Positions 11,328-20,383 of a DNA stretch of 64,000 nt are shown piece by piece. Position 1 is the stretch's first letter. Each line of letters opens with the position of its first letter. The notes below the pieces were generated by a model, which saw only the letters and a list, made by a program, of their open reading frames with translations, was not told where the DNA came from and searched no databases. A program made the position numbers and the translations under genes. This stretch comes from Glycocaulis profundi (GTDB lineage: Bacteria; Pseudomonadota; Alphaproteobacteria; Caulobacterales; Maricaulaceae): positions 7,982-71,981 of the forward strand of contig VJOU01000015.1 of NCBI GenBank assembly GCA_007050995.1. Reading direction: 5' to 3'.

Positions 11328-13064
11328 TCAGGCGAAAGCGTCGGGGCGGGTGTCGGCGACCTCCAGCCGCCCCTCGATGGCGTGGCCCAGCGCGAGCAGA
11401 CTGCCTTCCTCGAACAGGGGCGCCCACAGGCTGGTCGCGTGGGGCACGCGGTGGCGGGTCTGGTCGTCCTCGTCGGCGGGCGCGCCGAAAATGGTCCGGG
11501 TGGGCTCCTCGGTGAAGCCCGAGCGGAAGGCGAGCTGGGGGTGGCCGGTGTAGTTGGTGATCAGCAGCATGGCCCCGGCGAAGTTCGGCCCGATCACCGC
11601 GTCCAGATCCTCGAACCGGGCGGCCATGTCGATCATCACCTGCCGCCGCAGCCGGTCGGCGTTGACCAGATCCACCGCGCTGGCGAAGCGCGCGCGCCGC
11701 CAGGTGTTCGGCCAGGCCTGCGGCTCCTGCCAGCGCAGACGCTCGTCCAGCCCCGACAGGGTCAGGTGCTCGAACGCCGCTGCCGCTTCGCTCTCCAGGA
11801 TCAGGCCGAGCGCCTGATAGGGCCGCTCGTCCACCTCGAACGGGACCAGCTCCACGCCCAGGCTCCGCGCGGCCTCCAGCGCGGCGCGGTCCGGCTCCGC
11901 GGCCTGTTCGAACCAGTCCGCATTGTATCCCACCCGCATGCCAGACAGATCGCGCGACAGGGCCATCTCCAGCCCGTGGGCGAAACTGCCCGCATCCCCG
12001 CTGTCCGGCCCCGCGATGGCGCGCAGCACCGTGGCGCAGTCGGCCACGTGGCGCGTCATCGGCCCGATCTTGTCCAGCGACCAGCACAGGGCCATCGCGC
12101 CGGTGCGCGGCACCCGCCCGAAGGTGGGCCTCAGCCCCGCATTGCCGCAGCGGTGGGAGGGCGAGACGATGGAGCCCAGCGTCTCGGTGCCGATGGCGAA
12201 GGCGCACAGCCCCGCCGCCACCGCCGAGGCCGACCCCGCCGAGGAGCCCGACGAGCCCTCCTCGGGGTTGAACGGATTGCGTGTCACCCCATCAAACCAG
12301 ATGTCTCCATAGGCGATGGCGCCCGCCGTGGTCTTGCCCAGCAGGACCGCCCCGGCCGCCTCCAGACGGCGAGCGACCGTTGCGGTCGTCTCCCCCGTCC
12401 GGTCGCGATAGACCTCCGCGCCCCAGGTCGCGGGCAGGCCCTCCACGTCGATGATGTCTTTGAGGGCATAGGGGATGCCGTGCAGCGGGCCGCGCACGCG
12501 CCCCGCCGCGCGCTCGCGGTCCCGGTCGGCGGCCTCGGCGCGGGCGCGGTCGGCGGCGACATGGATGAAGCACTCCAGCGCCGGGGCGTGCGCCTCGATC
12601 CGCCGCAGATAGATCTCTGTCAGCTCGGCTGAACTGATCTCCCCGCGCGCCAGCCACCCCGCCTGCCGCCAGACCGGCGCGAAGGCGATGTCCGCCTCCC
12701 CGCCCGGCAGCGCCGCGTTGCCCGTGGGCATGCCGGAGAGGGCGTCGGACTGGGGGCGGAAGCGCGCGCCGGGCAGGCGCGGATCGAACACGGTGGCGGG
12801 GGCGAGGTCGTTGGGCTTGTCCATAGCCCGCAGCGCCTCGGCGCGCGACACCCACGCCTCCATGCCGACCATCATCTGCTCGCGCTGGGCGTCGGTGTGG
12901 CTGACCGAGAACAGAGGCTCCGCGCAGCGCAGCGTCTCGACGCTCACGCCCTCGGTCGCCGGCGCCGCCTCCTCGTGCGCGCAGCCCGCCAATGCACCTG
13001 ACGCCGCGCCTCCCGCGATCAGCCCCAGAACCCCGCGCCGCGTAGCCTTGATCGAAGCCGCCAT
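11328..13064 (-). CDS. Amidase signature family enzyme, exported lipoprotein
   Basis: This 578-residue amidase hydrolyses carboxamides through a Ser-cisSer-Lys triad. The Lys lies in PYALKDIIDVEG near 205, the Gly/Ser-rich signature in EEGSSGSSAGSASAVAAG near 280, and the nucleophile region in IGTETLGSIVSPS. The N-terminus is unusual for the family. A twin-arginine start (ATRRGVLGLIAGG) runs into a lipobox (ALAGC, Cys near 28), so it looks Tat-exported and lipid-anchored. An insertion of about 100 residues separates the lipobox from the catalytic core. Its substrate may be a peptide amide or cell-wall amide. This is inferred from location only. Confidence 0.93.
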   Translation of the reverse strand: MAASIKATRRGVLGLIAGGAASGALAGCAHEEAAPATEGVSVETLRCAEPLFSVSHTDAQREQMMVGMEAWVSRAEALRAMDKPNDLAPATVFDPRLPGARFRPQSDALSGMPTGNAALPGGEADIAFAPVWRQAGWLARGEISSAELTEIYLRRIEAHAPALECFIHVAADRARAEAADRDRERAAGRVRGPLHGIPYALKDIIDVEGLPATWGAEVYRDRTGETTATVARRLEAAGAVLLGKTTAGAIAYGDIWFDGVTRNPFNPEEGSSGSSAGSASAVAAGLCAFAIGTETLGSIVSPSHRCGNAGLRPTFGRVPRTGAMALCWSLDKIGPMTRHVADCATVLRAIAGPDSGDAGSFAHGLEMALSRDLSGMRVGYNADWFEQAAEPDRAALEAARSLGVELVPFEVDERPYQALGLILESEAAAAFEHLTLSGLDERLRWQEPQAWPNTWRRARFASAVDLVNADRLRRQVMIDMAARFEDLDAVIGPNFAGAMLLITNYTGHPQLAFRSGFTEEPTRTIFGAPADEDDQTRHRVPHATSLWAPLFEEGSLLALGHAIEGRLEVADTRPDAFA

Positions 13065-13125
13065 CCCCGCCTCCCCTGTTTTCCGGGGCGCAGGGTAAGC
13101 GGGACGGCCCGGCGGAGAAAAGCCC

Positions 13126-13932
13126 TCAGTCGGCGGGCTGCAGAACCGCGTCAGGCGCGCGGCAGATGCGGAAGGTCAGCCCCAGACGCTCAAGCGCCGC
13201 CTTGAGAGCCGGCCCCTCGCTGAGCATCACCCCTTCGGCGGGCGCGATGCCCAGAGCTTCGGCCTGGCCCGGATCGAAATGCTGGAAGTCCAGAGGCGCG
13301 CCCTCCGGCCCGTGGCAGTGCGGCCCGTCCTCGGGCGGGATGAAAGCCTCAAGCTGATGAATGATCGCGCCGTCCGCGCCCGCCGCGGCCAGCAGCGCGT
13401 CCTGCCGGGCCATATCTTCGCCGAGCTGAGCCTCCATCCCCCTGCGCATGCCTTCCAGATCGTCGAACTGATCGCGATAAGGTTCCATATCGGCGTCGAA
13501 GCGGTCCCTCGCCCGCTGCATCTGCGCATCGCTCAGCCCGCCATGGAAACCGACCACCGCCTCATCTTCGATGCGGCGGTCCGCGATGGCCGCGTAGTAA
13601 TAGTTCGCGCAGCTCGACCCGCAGAAATCCACGATCGTCGAGACCGCCTGATGCGCCTGAAGGCGCTCGACCACGTTCAGGGCGGTGGCCACGTCTCCGC
13701 CAGAGGACCGCACCACGAAATGCTTGCGCTCGCCGTCCAGCGCCGGGCGCTCCGCCCAGACGATCAGCGGCTCGGAGCGGTCTGATTCGATGGTGCCGTC
13801 GTAACAGGCGAGGGAGTCGGAGACTTCGTGGAAGCTCTCCTCGTGCTCGGCGCGCAGTTCCCGCTGCGCGATCCAGTCCAGACACGGGCCGGGGTCTGCG
13901 GCGAGAAGCCCTGCCAGCGCCATCGCGATCAT
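13126..13932 (-). CDS. Secreted ClpP/crotonase-fold serine protease-like protein
   Basis: This protein of about 268 residues has a short N-terminal hydrophobic segment (MIAMALAGLLAA), probably a signal peptide. Three ClpP landmarks occur in order. RSSGGDVATAL is the oxyanion/substrate strand seen as SPGG in ClpP. FCGSSCANYYYAA is the nucleophile Ser on the helix. VGFHGG follows, with a His 23 residues after the Ser, the same spacing as in ClpP. It resembles the periplasmic ClpP-like group COG3904. The target is unknown. ATG 13932 is chosen because GGAGG at 13938-13942 is ideally placed. Several extra cysteines (FCGSSC, PHCHG, ICRA) suggest disulphides. Confidence 0.7.
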   Translation of the reverse strand: MIAMALAGLLAADPGPCLDWIAQRELRAEHEESFHEVSDSLACYDGTIESDRSEPLIVWAERPALDGERKHFVVRSSGGDVATALNVVERLQAHQAVSTIVDFCGSSCANYYYAAIADRRIEDEAVVGFHGGLSDAQMQRARDRFDADMEPYRDQFDDLEGMRRGMEAQLGEDMARQDALLAAAGADGAIIHQLEAFIPPEDGPHCHGPEGAPLDFQHFDPGQAEALGIAPAEGVMLSEGPALKAALERLGLTFRICRAPDAVLQPAD

Positions 13933-13978
13933 CACATCCTCCACCTGTGGCTGCAGCGTCAGCCTAGCCGTGCCACGC

Positions 13979-14012
13979 AAAAGAAAAACCCCGGACGGCG
14001 GACCGTCCGGGG
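13979..14012 (-). terminator. Bidirectional Rho-independent terminator
   Basis: The perfect 10-bp stem CCCCGGACGG/CCGTCCGGGG (13989-13998 and 14003-14012) has a 4-nt loop. On the minus strand it is followed by TTTTTCTT and ends the M28 peptidase transcript. On the plus strand CTTTTCCT follows. Confidence 0.85.
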
Positions 14013-14035
14013 CTTTTCCTCAAATGCCGCCTGGA

Positions 14036-15511
14036 TCACTCGGACGGCTGGGCGTCCTCGTCCTCGTCGTCCTCCGCGTCCCGGCCCGCGCGGAAGTCGG
14101 TGTCGAGCTCGGCCACCAGCCACGTGAACGCCGCCCACGCCGCCACGTTCTGGCGCATGTTCTCGGGGTCGATCTTGTCCATCGTGTCGTTGGGCGTGTG
14201 GTGGTAATCAAAATAATCCGTCCCGTCCTGATCCAGCCGCGCCATGGGCACGCCCAGCATCTGCAGCGGGATCATGTCCGGGCCGCCGCCCGATTCATTG
14301 CCGCCGCGCTCGATGCCCAGAAAGGCCAGCTCCTCGCCGATGGCGTCCAGAACCGGCAGGGCGTCGGCGCCGACGCCCGACGAAAAGCGCCAGACCGGCC
14401 CGGCGCCGAAATCGGATTCCGAGCCGATGACGTGGTTCTCCAGCGTGCCGTCATCCATCCGGGCCTGGGCGTAGGCGCGCGCGCCCACCAGGCCGACTTC
14501 CTCGGCGCCGAACATGACCACGCGGATGGTGCGGCGGGGATTTTCCGGCAGCATCTGCATGATCAGACGCGCCGCGTCCACGGTGATGCCGATGCCCGCC
14601 CCGTCGTCCAGCGCGCCGGGCGCGGTGTCCCAGCTGTCGATGTGCGCGCCGATGATGACGATCTCCTCGGGCGCCTCGCGGCCGACGATCTCGCCGATCA
14701 CGTTGCCGCTGGTCACTTCGCCGCGCCAGCCCGCATAGGTGGTCATGCGGATGGTGATGGTCTCGCCCATCGCCGCGATGCGCTCGATCTGGTCGGCGTC
14801 GGGCGCGGAGACGGCGAGCGCGGGAATTTCGGGCATCTCCTCGTCGGGGAAGCTCATCATGCCAGTGTGCGCGAAGCGGTTGTTCGACGTGCCGACCGAC
14901 CGGATCAGCAGGCCGACGCCGCCGCGGGCCTCGACCTCGCGCCAGCCCTGGGTCCGCTTGCGGTTGGCCCAGCCATAGCCTTCGCCCGTGATCGACCGCT
15001 CCATGCGGTCATTCACGAAGACCAGCTTGCCTGCGAGCGCATCGGGCGCGTCGTCGGCTTCGAGCAGGTCGTCATAGCTGTCGAAGAAGACGACCTCGGC
15101 CTCCAGCCCGCCCTCGGGCGTCGCCGCGGCGCCGCCCAGCGAGATGGCGTAGAGCTCCTGCGGGAAGGGCGCGGTGATCGCTACCTCCTCATAGATCGAC
15201 CGGCCGCGGGTCCACAGATCGAGGGGGAATTCCTCGATGCGCACGTTTTCAAAGCCCAGTTCCTCGAACAGGGCCACGCCCCATTCCAGCGCCGCATGCT
15301 CGGCGGGCGTGCCCGCCAGCCTCGGCCCGATCCGGGTCGTCAGATCTTCGGTGATCTCATAGGCGTAATCGCTTTCAAGCCCCGCCTCGGCCAGCATGCG
15401 GGCGGTCTGGCTCATCTCGGCGGGCAGCTCGAAGCGCTCCTGGGCGTCGGCGAGGGCGGCCATCGAGGCCAGCGCGCCCGCCGCGCCGAGGGTCATGGCT
15501 GTGCGCAGCAT
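14036..15511 (-). CDS. M28 family zinc peptidase, secreted
   Basis: This 491-residue aminopeptidase/carboxypeptidase Q-like enzyme releases amino acids or dipeptides outside the inner membrane. A signal peptide ends at AALADAQ. A PA-domain insert (about 120-220) precedes the catalytic domain. The two-zinc ligands are visible in order: GAHIDSWD (near 290), GALDDGAG (near 302), GAEEVG with the catalytic Glu (near 336), an SESDFG Asp and YHHTPNDT (near 438). The C-terminus ends in a very acidic tail (DAEDDEDEDAQ), which is odd for the family. ATG 15511 has the SD AAGGGGA. It is a single gene with its own terminator. Confidence 0.94.
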   Translation of the reverse strand: MLRTAMTLGAAGALASMAALADAQERFELPAEMSQTARMLAEAGLESDYAYEITEDLTTRIGPRLAGTPAEHAALEWGVALFEELGFENVRIEEFPLDLWTRGRSIYEEVAITAPFPQELYAISLGGAAATPEGGLEAEVVFFDSYDDLLEADDAPDALAGKLVFVNDRMERSITGEGYGWANRKRTQGWREVEARGGVGLLIRSVGTSNNRFAHTGMMSFPDEEMPEIPALAVSAPDADQIERIAAMGETITIRMTTYAGWRGEVTSGNVIGEIVGREAPEEIVIIGAHIDSWDTAPGALDDGAGIGITVDAARLIMQMLPENPRRTIRVVMFGAEEVGLVGARAYAQARMDDGTLENHVIGSESDFGAGPVWRFSSGVGADALPVLDAIGEELAFLGIERGGNESGGGPDMIPLQMLGVPMARLDQDGTDYFDYHHTPNDTMDKIDPENMRQNVAAWAAFTWLVAELDTDFRAGRDAEDDEDEDAQPSE

Positions 15512-15613
15512 GGTGTTCCCCTTGGTGTTTTTATCGATGGCGCACCCTACCCCCCGCCCCGCCGGGGTCAAACCCCTCGCGGCAGGGGGGCGGGAGGGGC
15601 TATATGTGTCCTC

Positions 15614-16489
15614 ATGGACGAAACCACGCGAACGCCCCCGCCCCGCTTCGACGAGTCCCTCGAAGACGAGACCGCCCCTGACGCCTCGGGCCGGACGCCG
15701 GCCGAGGCCGCCCGTCTGGCGCGTCACGGCGCGCACCGGCCCGGCCTGATCGGTCAGGCGGGCATGGCGCTGGGCCGGGCGCTGCCTCCGACCCGGGCCG
15801 GTCTGAGGCTGGCGGGCGCGGCGCGGCCTCTGGCGCTTCTGGGCGCGGGCAAGGGGCTGGCGGACGTGCGGGCGCTGGGTCTGAAGCTGCGGGTAGACCC
15901 GCGCGGCAGCCTCGCAGAGCGCCGCCTGTTCCTCACCCCGCAATGCCATGACCGGCGCGAGCTGGCCGCGGTCGCGCGCCTGATGGCGCCGGGCAAGGTG
16001 TTCATGGAGGCCGAGGCGGGCATCGCCGCCTACGCCCTGCGCGCGGCGCGCTCAGGCGGCCCCCATGCGCGGATCATCGCGGTCGAGCCCTCCCCCGACA
16101 TGCGCCGCCGCATCCTGTTCAACGCCCGCACCAACGGGCTGGAGCAAATCGAGACCGCCGGGGCGGCGCTGTCCGACTATGAGGGCGGCCCGCTGCTGCG
16201 GCTGGTGGACGGGCACGCCGCCGCCAAGGTCACCGGCCTCGCCGCTCTGTGCGATCAGCTGCGCATGACCCGGCTGGACGGGCTGCGCCTGTCGGTGAAC
16301 GGGGCGGAGGCGCGGGTGCTGGGCGCTTTTCTGGCCGATGCGCCCAAACCGCTGTGGCCGGGCCTGCTCATCCTGCCCCGCCCCGAGGGAAAGGACGCGA
16401 AGGACGAGGCGCTGGCGACCGCCATCGCCCGCGGATACCGCATCGACTTCCAGACCCCGTCCAACACCGTCCTGATGCTCAACCGATAG
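15614..16489 (+). CDS. FkbM-type methyltransferase-like protein
   Basis: The protein has 291 residues. After a Pro/Ala-rich N-terminal third comes a Rossmann methyltransferase-like part: KVFMEAEAGIAAYALRAA (motif I position), then IIAVEPSPDMRRRILFNARTNG, the EP-P---R---N---N pattern typical of FkbM proteins. Motif I lacks the usual D-x-G-x-N-x-G, so S-adenosylmethionine binding is doubtful and the protein may be a degenerate member. ATG 15614 is the only sensible start, with an SD-like GGGAGGGG somewhat too far upstream. The stop is 8 nt before the pirin start, so both are likely cotranscribed. Confidence 0.65.
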   Translation: MDETTRTPPPRFDESLEDETAPDASGRTPAEAARLARHGAHRPGLIGQAGMALGRALPPTRAGLRLAGAARPLALLGAGKGLADVRALGLKLRVDPRGSLAERRLFLTPQCHDRRELAAVARLMAPGKVFMEAEAGIAAYALRAARSGGPHARIIAVEPSPDMRRRILFNARTNGLEQIETAGAALSDYEGGPLLRLVDGHAAAKVTGLAALCDQLRMTRLDGLRLSVNGAEARVLGAFLADAPKPLWPGLLILPRPEGKDAKDEALATAIARGYRIDFQTPSNTVLMLNR

Positions 16490-16497
16490 GAGACCTT

Positions 16498-17433
16498 ATG
16501 AGCGCGATCGAACAGGTCATCGACGGCCGCACCAAGGATCTGGGCGGCTTTCAGGTCTCGCGCGTGCTGCCCTGGGCGCGGCGGCGCATGGTCGGTCCCT
16601 TCGTCTTCCTCGACGAGATGGGCCCGGCCGTCTTCCCGCCCGGACAGGGCGTGGACGTGCGCCCCCACCCGCATATCGGTCTGGCGACGGTGACCTATCT
16701 GTTCGACGGCGAGATGCACCATTTCGACAGTCTGGGCTCGGACCAGACCGTCCATCCCGGCGACGTGAACCTGATGGTGGCGGGCCGGGGCATCAGCCAT
16801 TCGGAACGCACCCGCGAGGAGGTTCGCGCGCGCGGCTACTCCCTGCACGGCATTCAGACCTGGATCGCCCTGCCGGAAGCCGACGAGAGCGTGGAGCCCA
16901 GCTTCCACCACCACCCGAAGGCCGATCTGCCCGAATTCGAACACGGCGGCGCGGCCCTGCGCCTGATCCTGGGCGAGGCCTACGGGCAGCGCGCGCCGGT
17001 GAAGACCTTCTCCGGCATCGTGTACATCCACGCCGAGATGGCGCCCGGCGCCCGCTTCGACCTGCCCGAGGGCCACGACGCGCTGGCGGTCTATCTGGTC
17101 TCGGGCGAGGCGGAGGTCGGCGGCCAGAGGATCGAACCGGGCCAGCTCGCGGTGCTGAACGACGGCGAAACCGCCGAGATGCGCAGCGGCGCGGGCGGGC
17201 GGGCCATGATCCTGGGCGGTCAGGACATCGGCAAACGCTTCATCGAATGGAATTTCGTCGCCAGCTCGAAAGAGCTGATCGAGAAAGCCAAAACCGACTG
17301 GCGCGCCAGCGCGGCGGGCCGCTGGCAGGGCACGGTCTTCATCCTGCCCCCCGGCGAGCAGGAATACATCCCCCTGCCCGGCGACCCTGAAGAGGGCCCG
17401 CCAGAGCCGTCAAAAGAGTGTCCCACGACCTGA
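16498..17433 (+). CDS. Pirin family protein
   Basis: This 311-residue bicupin has the metal-site motif HPHIGLATVTYLFDGEMHH (His, His, His, Glu) in the first cupin and the pirin signature VAGRGISHSER. Bacterial pirins can act as quercetin dioxygenases or as regulators of metabolic enzymes. The choice cannot be made here. It is longer than YhaK-type pirins, with a charged C-terminal tail. TAGGAG (16487-16492), formed across the previous stop codon, is a good SD for ATG 16498. Confidence 0.93.
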   Translation: MSAIEQVIDGRTKDLGGFQVSRVLPWARRRMVGPFVFLDEMGPAVFPPGQGVDVRPHPHIGLATVTYLFDGEMHHFDSLGSDQTVHPGDVNLMVAGRGISHSERTREEVRARGYSLHGIQTWIALPEADESVEPSFHHHPKADLPEFEHGGAALRLILGEAYGQRAPVKTFSGIVYIHAEMAPGARFDLPEGHDALAVYLVSGEAEVGGQRIEPGQLAVLNDGETAEMRSGAGGRAMILGGQDIGKRFIEWNFVASSKELIEKAKTDWRASAAGRWQGTVFILPPGEQEYIPLPGDPEEGPPEPSKECPTT

Positions 17434-17440
17434 ACCGCCT

Positions 17441-17902
17441 TCAGAGCTTCAGCTTGTAGCCCGCATGGCTGTGTTCGAAGCCCAGCCCGTCATAGAAGCG
17501 GTGGGCGTCTTCGCGGCTGAGATCGGTGGTCAGCTGGACCAGGGAGCAGCCGCGGGCGCGGCACTGCTCGATGGCCCATTCGAACATCGCCCGGCCCAGT
17601 CCCCGGCCGCGTTGATCGGCGGCCACGCGCACCGCCTCGATCTGGCCGCGCCAGGCGCCGGTGCGCGCCAGACCGGGAATGAAGGTGAGCTGGAGCGTGC
17701 CCGCGATCCGGCCCCGCCCGTCCTCGGCCACCGCCAGCAGCTGGTTGGGATCGGCGTCCATCGCCTCGAAGGCGTCGGTGTAGGCCGGATTGAGCGGCGG
17801 GCCGGGATCCTCCCGCGCTGCGCCCAGCTGATCGGCGGCCAGCAGCGCGATGATGGCGGGCAGGTCGTCGGCGGTGGCGGGTCGGAAGGTGATGGCGTCC
17901 AT
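17441..17902 (-). CDS. GNAT family N-acetyltransferase
   Basis: The 153-residue single GNAT domain begins ITFRPATADDLPAI. The acetyl-CoA pyrophosphate loop is QRGRGLGRAMFEWA near residues 95-110, and the C-terminal DAHRFYDGLGFE completes the fold. The acceptor is unknown. The short range of conserved residues and the RFYDGLGF ending suit small-molecule or N-terminal acetylation. It converges with the pirin gene (7-nt gap) and is a single gene. Confidence 0.92.
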   Translation of the reverse strand: MDAITFRPATADDLPAIIALLAADQLGAAREDPGPPLNPAYTDAFEAMDADPNQLLAVAEDGRGRIAGTLQLTFIPGLARTGAWRGQIEAVRVAADQRGRGLGRAMFEWAIEQCRARGCSLVQLTTDLSREDAHRFYDGLGFEHSHAGYKLKL

Positions 17903-18019
17903 GGACGCGGCTTATACGGCCCCCGCGCGAAATCAGAAAATCAGCCTCGTTCAGCCGATTGTTATCCGCAGGCGCCGCCCCCTCGCCTATCATCCGCTCT
18001 GAAACAGGGGAGACGGGCG

Positions 18020-18727
18020 ATGTTCGGACGGATCGCGGGGGCAGCGCTGGCCGCCATCATGCTGGCGGCGTGCGGGAATGGCGCGGACGGCGCGCGGGGC
18101 GCCCATGAGCGTGAGGGCGACTTCGCCAAGGGCCGGGCGGACGCCCCGGTCACCCTGATCGAATACGCCTCTCCCGCCTGTCCGGCCTGCGCCGCCTTCC
18201 GCCGCGAGGCGGGGCCGGCCATCGACGAGGCGGTCCGGCAGGGGCGGCTGCGCGTGGTGTTCCGCGAGATGATCTCCGGCGAGCCGCGGCTGGCGGTGGC
18301 GGGCTTCATGGCCGCCCGGTGCGCGGGCGAGCGGCGCTATCTGGACGTGATGGACGACCTGCTCGACCGCCAGGAGGCGATCTACGCCGCCGCCGGACAG
18401 GGCCGCGCGCTGGCAGAGCTGGAACGCTCGGCGGCGGCGGGCGGGGTGAGCGCGGACGCCTTCCGCGCTTGCCTGTCCGACGAGGCGATGCTGGCCGACG
18501 TCGAAGCCGCCAGCCAGCGCTCCGCCGCGGACGGCATCGGCGTCACGCCCAGCTTCCTGATCAATGGCGAGGCCCTGACCGGCGCCCGGGTCCAGGGCGT
18601 GTCCGGCGCGGTCTGGACGCTGGGCGGGGAGACGCTGGAGGACGAAGGCGGCCCCATCCCCGCCGATTTCAGTGCCGACGGCTGGCGCCGCGTGATCGCC
18701 GCAGCGGACCCCGGTCAAGCGCCCTGA
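18020..18727 (+). CDS. DsbA-family thioredoxin-fold lipoprotein
   Basis: This 235-residue protein has a lipobox (IMLAAC, Cys about 18), so it should sit on the periplasmic face of a membrane. The thioredoxin active site is CPAC in YASPACPACAAF near residues 49-60, followed by the DsbA-type helical insert and the cis-Pro in VTPSFLINGEAL. It probably oxidises or isomerises disulphides of exported proteins, as in the BdbD/DsbA-like group. ATG 18020 has an AGGGGAG SD. The 3' end overlaps the convergent sigma-factor gene by 13 nt. Confidence 0.9.
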   Translation: MFGRIAGAALAAIMLAACGNGADGARGAHEREGDFAKGRADAPVTLIEYASPACPACAAFRREAGPAIDEAVRQGRLRVVFREMISGEPRLAVAGFMAARCAGERRYLDVMDDLLDRQEAIYAAAGQGRALAELERSAAAGGVSADAFRACLSDEAMLADVEAASQRSAADGIGVTPSFLINGEALTGARVQGVSGAVWTLGGETLEDEGGPIPADFSADGWRRVIAAADPGQAP

Positions 18728-19989
18728 CCACATTCCGCAGCCCGGCCCAGCAGGAAGTCCCGCTCGGCGCCGTTGCCCGCCAGCGCCGCGGCGCGTTCAA
18801 AGCAGACGCGGGCTTCGACTTTCCGTCCCGCCCGCAGCAGGAAATCGCCCTTCGCCGCGGGCAGCGGCGCGTAACGCTCCAGCGCGGGCGCGCCTTCGAT
18901 GGCGGCGATGAGAACCAGCCCGGCCTCCGGCCCGAAAGCCATGGAATGGGCCACGGCGCGGTTGAGCGCCACCACCGGGTCGGGGCGCACGACCGCGAGC
19001 CGGTCATACAGCCCGGCGATCCGGGGCCAGTCGGTCTCGTCCCAGCGCCTCGCCCGGCCGTGACAGGCGGCGATCCCCGCCTGCAGCGCATAAACGCCGT
19101 CCGCCCCGCCCAGGGACACGGCGCGGTCCAGCGCGGCGAGGCCGCGGCCGATCCCCAGCCGGTCCCAGCGGGAGCGGTCCTGTCCGGCCAGGGTCAGCAG
19201 GGCGCCGTCCGGTCCGGCGCGGGCGCGCAGGCGGGAGTCCTGAAGCTCCATCAGGGCGAGCAGGCCGTGGATTTCCGGCTCATCGGCCATCAGCCCGGCC
19301 AGAACGCGGCCCAGCCGCAGGGCCTCCGCGCACAGGGCGGGGCGGACGGGGTCGCTCCCCGCGGTGGCGGCATAGCCCTCGTTGAAGATCAGATAGACCA
19401 CCTCAAGAACCGAACCCAGCCGGGCATGGCGGGCCGGGCCGCGGGGGATGGCGTAAGGATGGCCCGAGGCGCGCAGGGCCTTTTTCGCCCGCACGATGCG
19501 CTGGGCGATGGCGGCTTCGGAGGTCAGGAAGGCGCGGGCGATCTCGGCGGTGGTCAGCCCGCCGATCAGGCGCAGGGTCAGCGCGGCGCGGGCCTCGGGC
19601 GTCAGCACCGGATGGCAGGCGGTGAAGATCAGACCCAGCATCTCGTCGCCGATATCGTCGTCCAGCGCCGCGTCGAGCGCCTCGGCGGGATCAGGGTCCG
19701 CCGCGCCCGCCGCCCGCGCGATTTCGCCATGCCTGCCTTTTGCCATCGCGTCATGTCGGAAGCCGTCCAGCGCGCGGCGGCGGGCCACCGCCATCAGCCA
19801 GGCGCGCGGATCGTCCGGCACGCCGGTTCGCGGCCAGTGCGTCAGCGCGGCCAGCAGCGCGTCCTGGGCCAGATCCTCCGCCCGGCCCACGTCGCGGGTC
19901 AGGCGGGCGAGCCCGGCGATCAGCCGGGCCCGCTCGAACCTGAACACCGTCTCGACGGCCTGGCGGGTGGGCGGATCAGTCCTTGTCAT
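18715..19989 (-). CDS. ECF42-type RNA polymerase sigma factor
   Basis: The 424-residue protein starts with sigma region 2 (GRAEDLAQDALLAALTHWP, DPRAWLMAVARRRALDGFRH) and region 4 (LTTAEIARAFLTSEAAIAQRIVRAKK). A long TPR-like helical C-terminal extension of about 230 residues (VYLIFNEGYAAT, ALQAGIAACHGRA) follows. This extension defines ECF42 and stands in for an anti-sigma factor. The family is almost always encoded with a DGPF/YCII protein, and that partner overlaps it here. ATG 19989 overlaps the partner's last 14 nt, which suggests translational coupling. The longer start at 20013 is possible but less likely. The target genes are not visible. Confidence 0.92.
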   Translation of the reverse strand: MTRTDPPTRQAVETVFRFERARLIAGLARLTRDVGRAEDLAQDALLAALTHWPRTGVPDDPRAWLMAVARRRALDGFRHDAMAKGRHGEIARAAGAADPDPAEALDAALDDDIGDEMLGLIFTACHPVLTPEARAALTLRLIGGLTTAEIARAFLTSEAAIAQRIVRAKKALRASGHPYAIPRGPARHARLGSVLEVVYLIFNEGYAATAGSDPVRPALCAEALRLGRVLAGLMADEPEIHGLLALMELQDSRLRARAGPDGALLTLAGQDRSRWDRLGIGRGLAALDRAVSLGGADGVYALQAGIAACHGRARRWDETDWPRIAGLYDRLAVVRPDPVVALNRAVAHSMAFGPEAGLVLIAAIEGAPALERYAPLPAAKGDFLLRAGRKVEARVCFERAAALAGNGAERDFLLGRAAECGQGA

Positions 19990-20383
19990 ACCCGTGCAGG
20001 CGGGCGGCTTCATCGGTCAGCGCGTCGCCGAAATCCTCCATCTCGTACAGGGGCCGGATCTCGATCTCGCTGGGGCCGGGCATCGGGTTGGGACAGCGTT
20101 TGACCCACTCGACCGCCTCGGCCATGTCGCGCACCTCCCACAGCCAGAATCCCGCCACCAGCTCGCGGGTCTCCGCGAAGGGGCCGTCGATGACCGAACG
20201 CGAGGCGCCGTCGAAGGCGACGCGCTTGGCCTGGGAGGTGGGCTTCAGTCCCTCCCCCGCCAGCATGATCCCCGCCTCCGTCAGTTCCTGATTGAACCGG
20301 CCCATGGCCTCCAGATTCTCAGCAGTCGGCAGATCGCCGCGCTCGCTGTCCTCGGTGGCCTTGACGAAAACGATCACACGCAT
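19976..20383 (-). CDS. DGPF/YCII domain protein, ECF42 partner
   Basis: The 135-residue protein carries the defining motif IDGPFAETRELVAGFWLWEV (about residues 64-83) and the YCII-type start MRVIVFVKATEDSE. Proteins of this family are encoded beside ECF42 sigma factors. Their biochemical role in signal input is not settled. GGGAG sits just upstream of ATG 20383. The stop codon lies inside the sigma gene start region. Confidence 0.93.
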   Translation of the reverse strand: MRVIVFVKATEDSERGDLPTAENLEAMGRFNQELTEAGIMLAGEGLKPTSQAKRVAFDGASRSVIDGPFAETRELVAGFWLWEVRDMAEAVEWVKRCPNPMPGPSEIEIRPLYEMEDFGDALTDEAARLHGYDKD

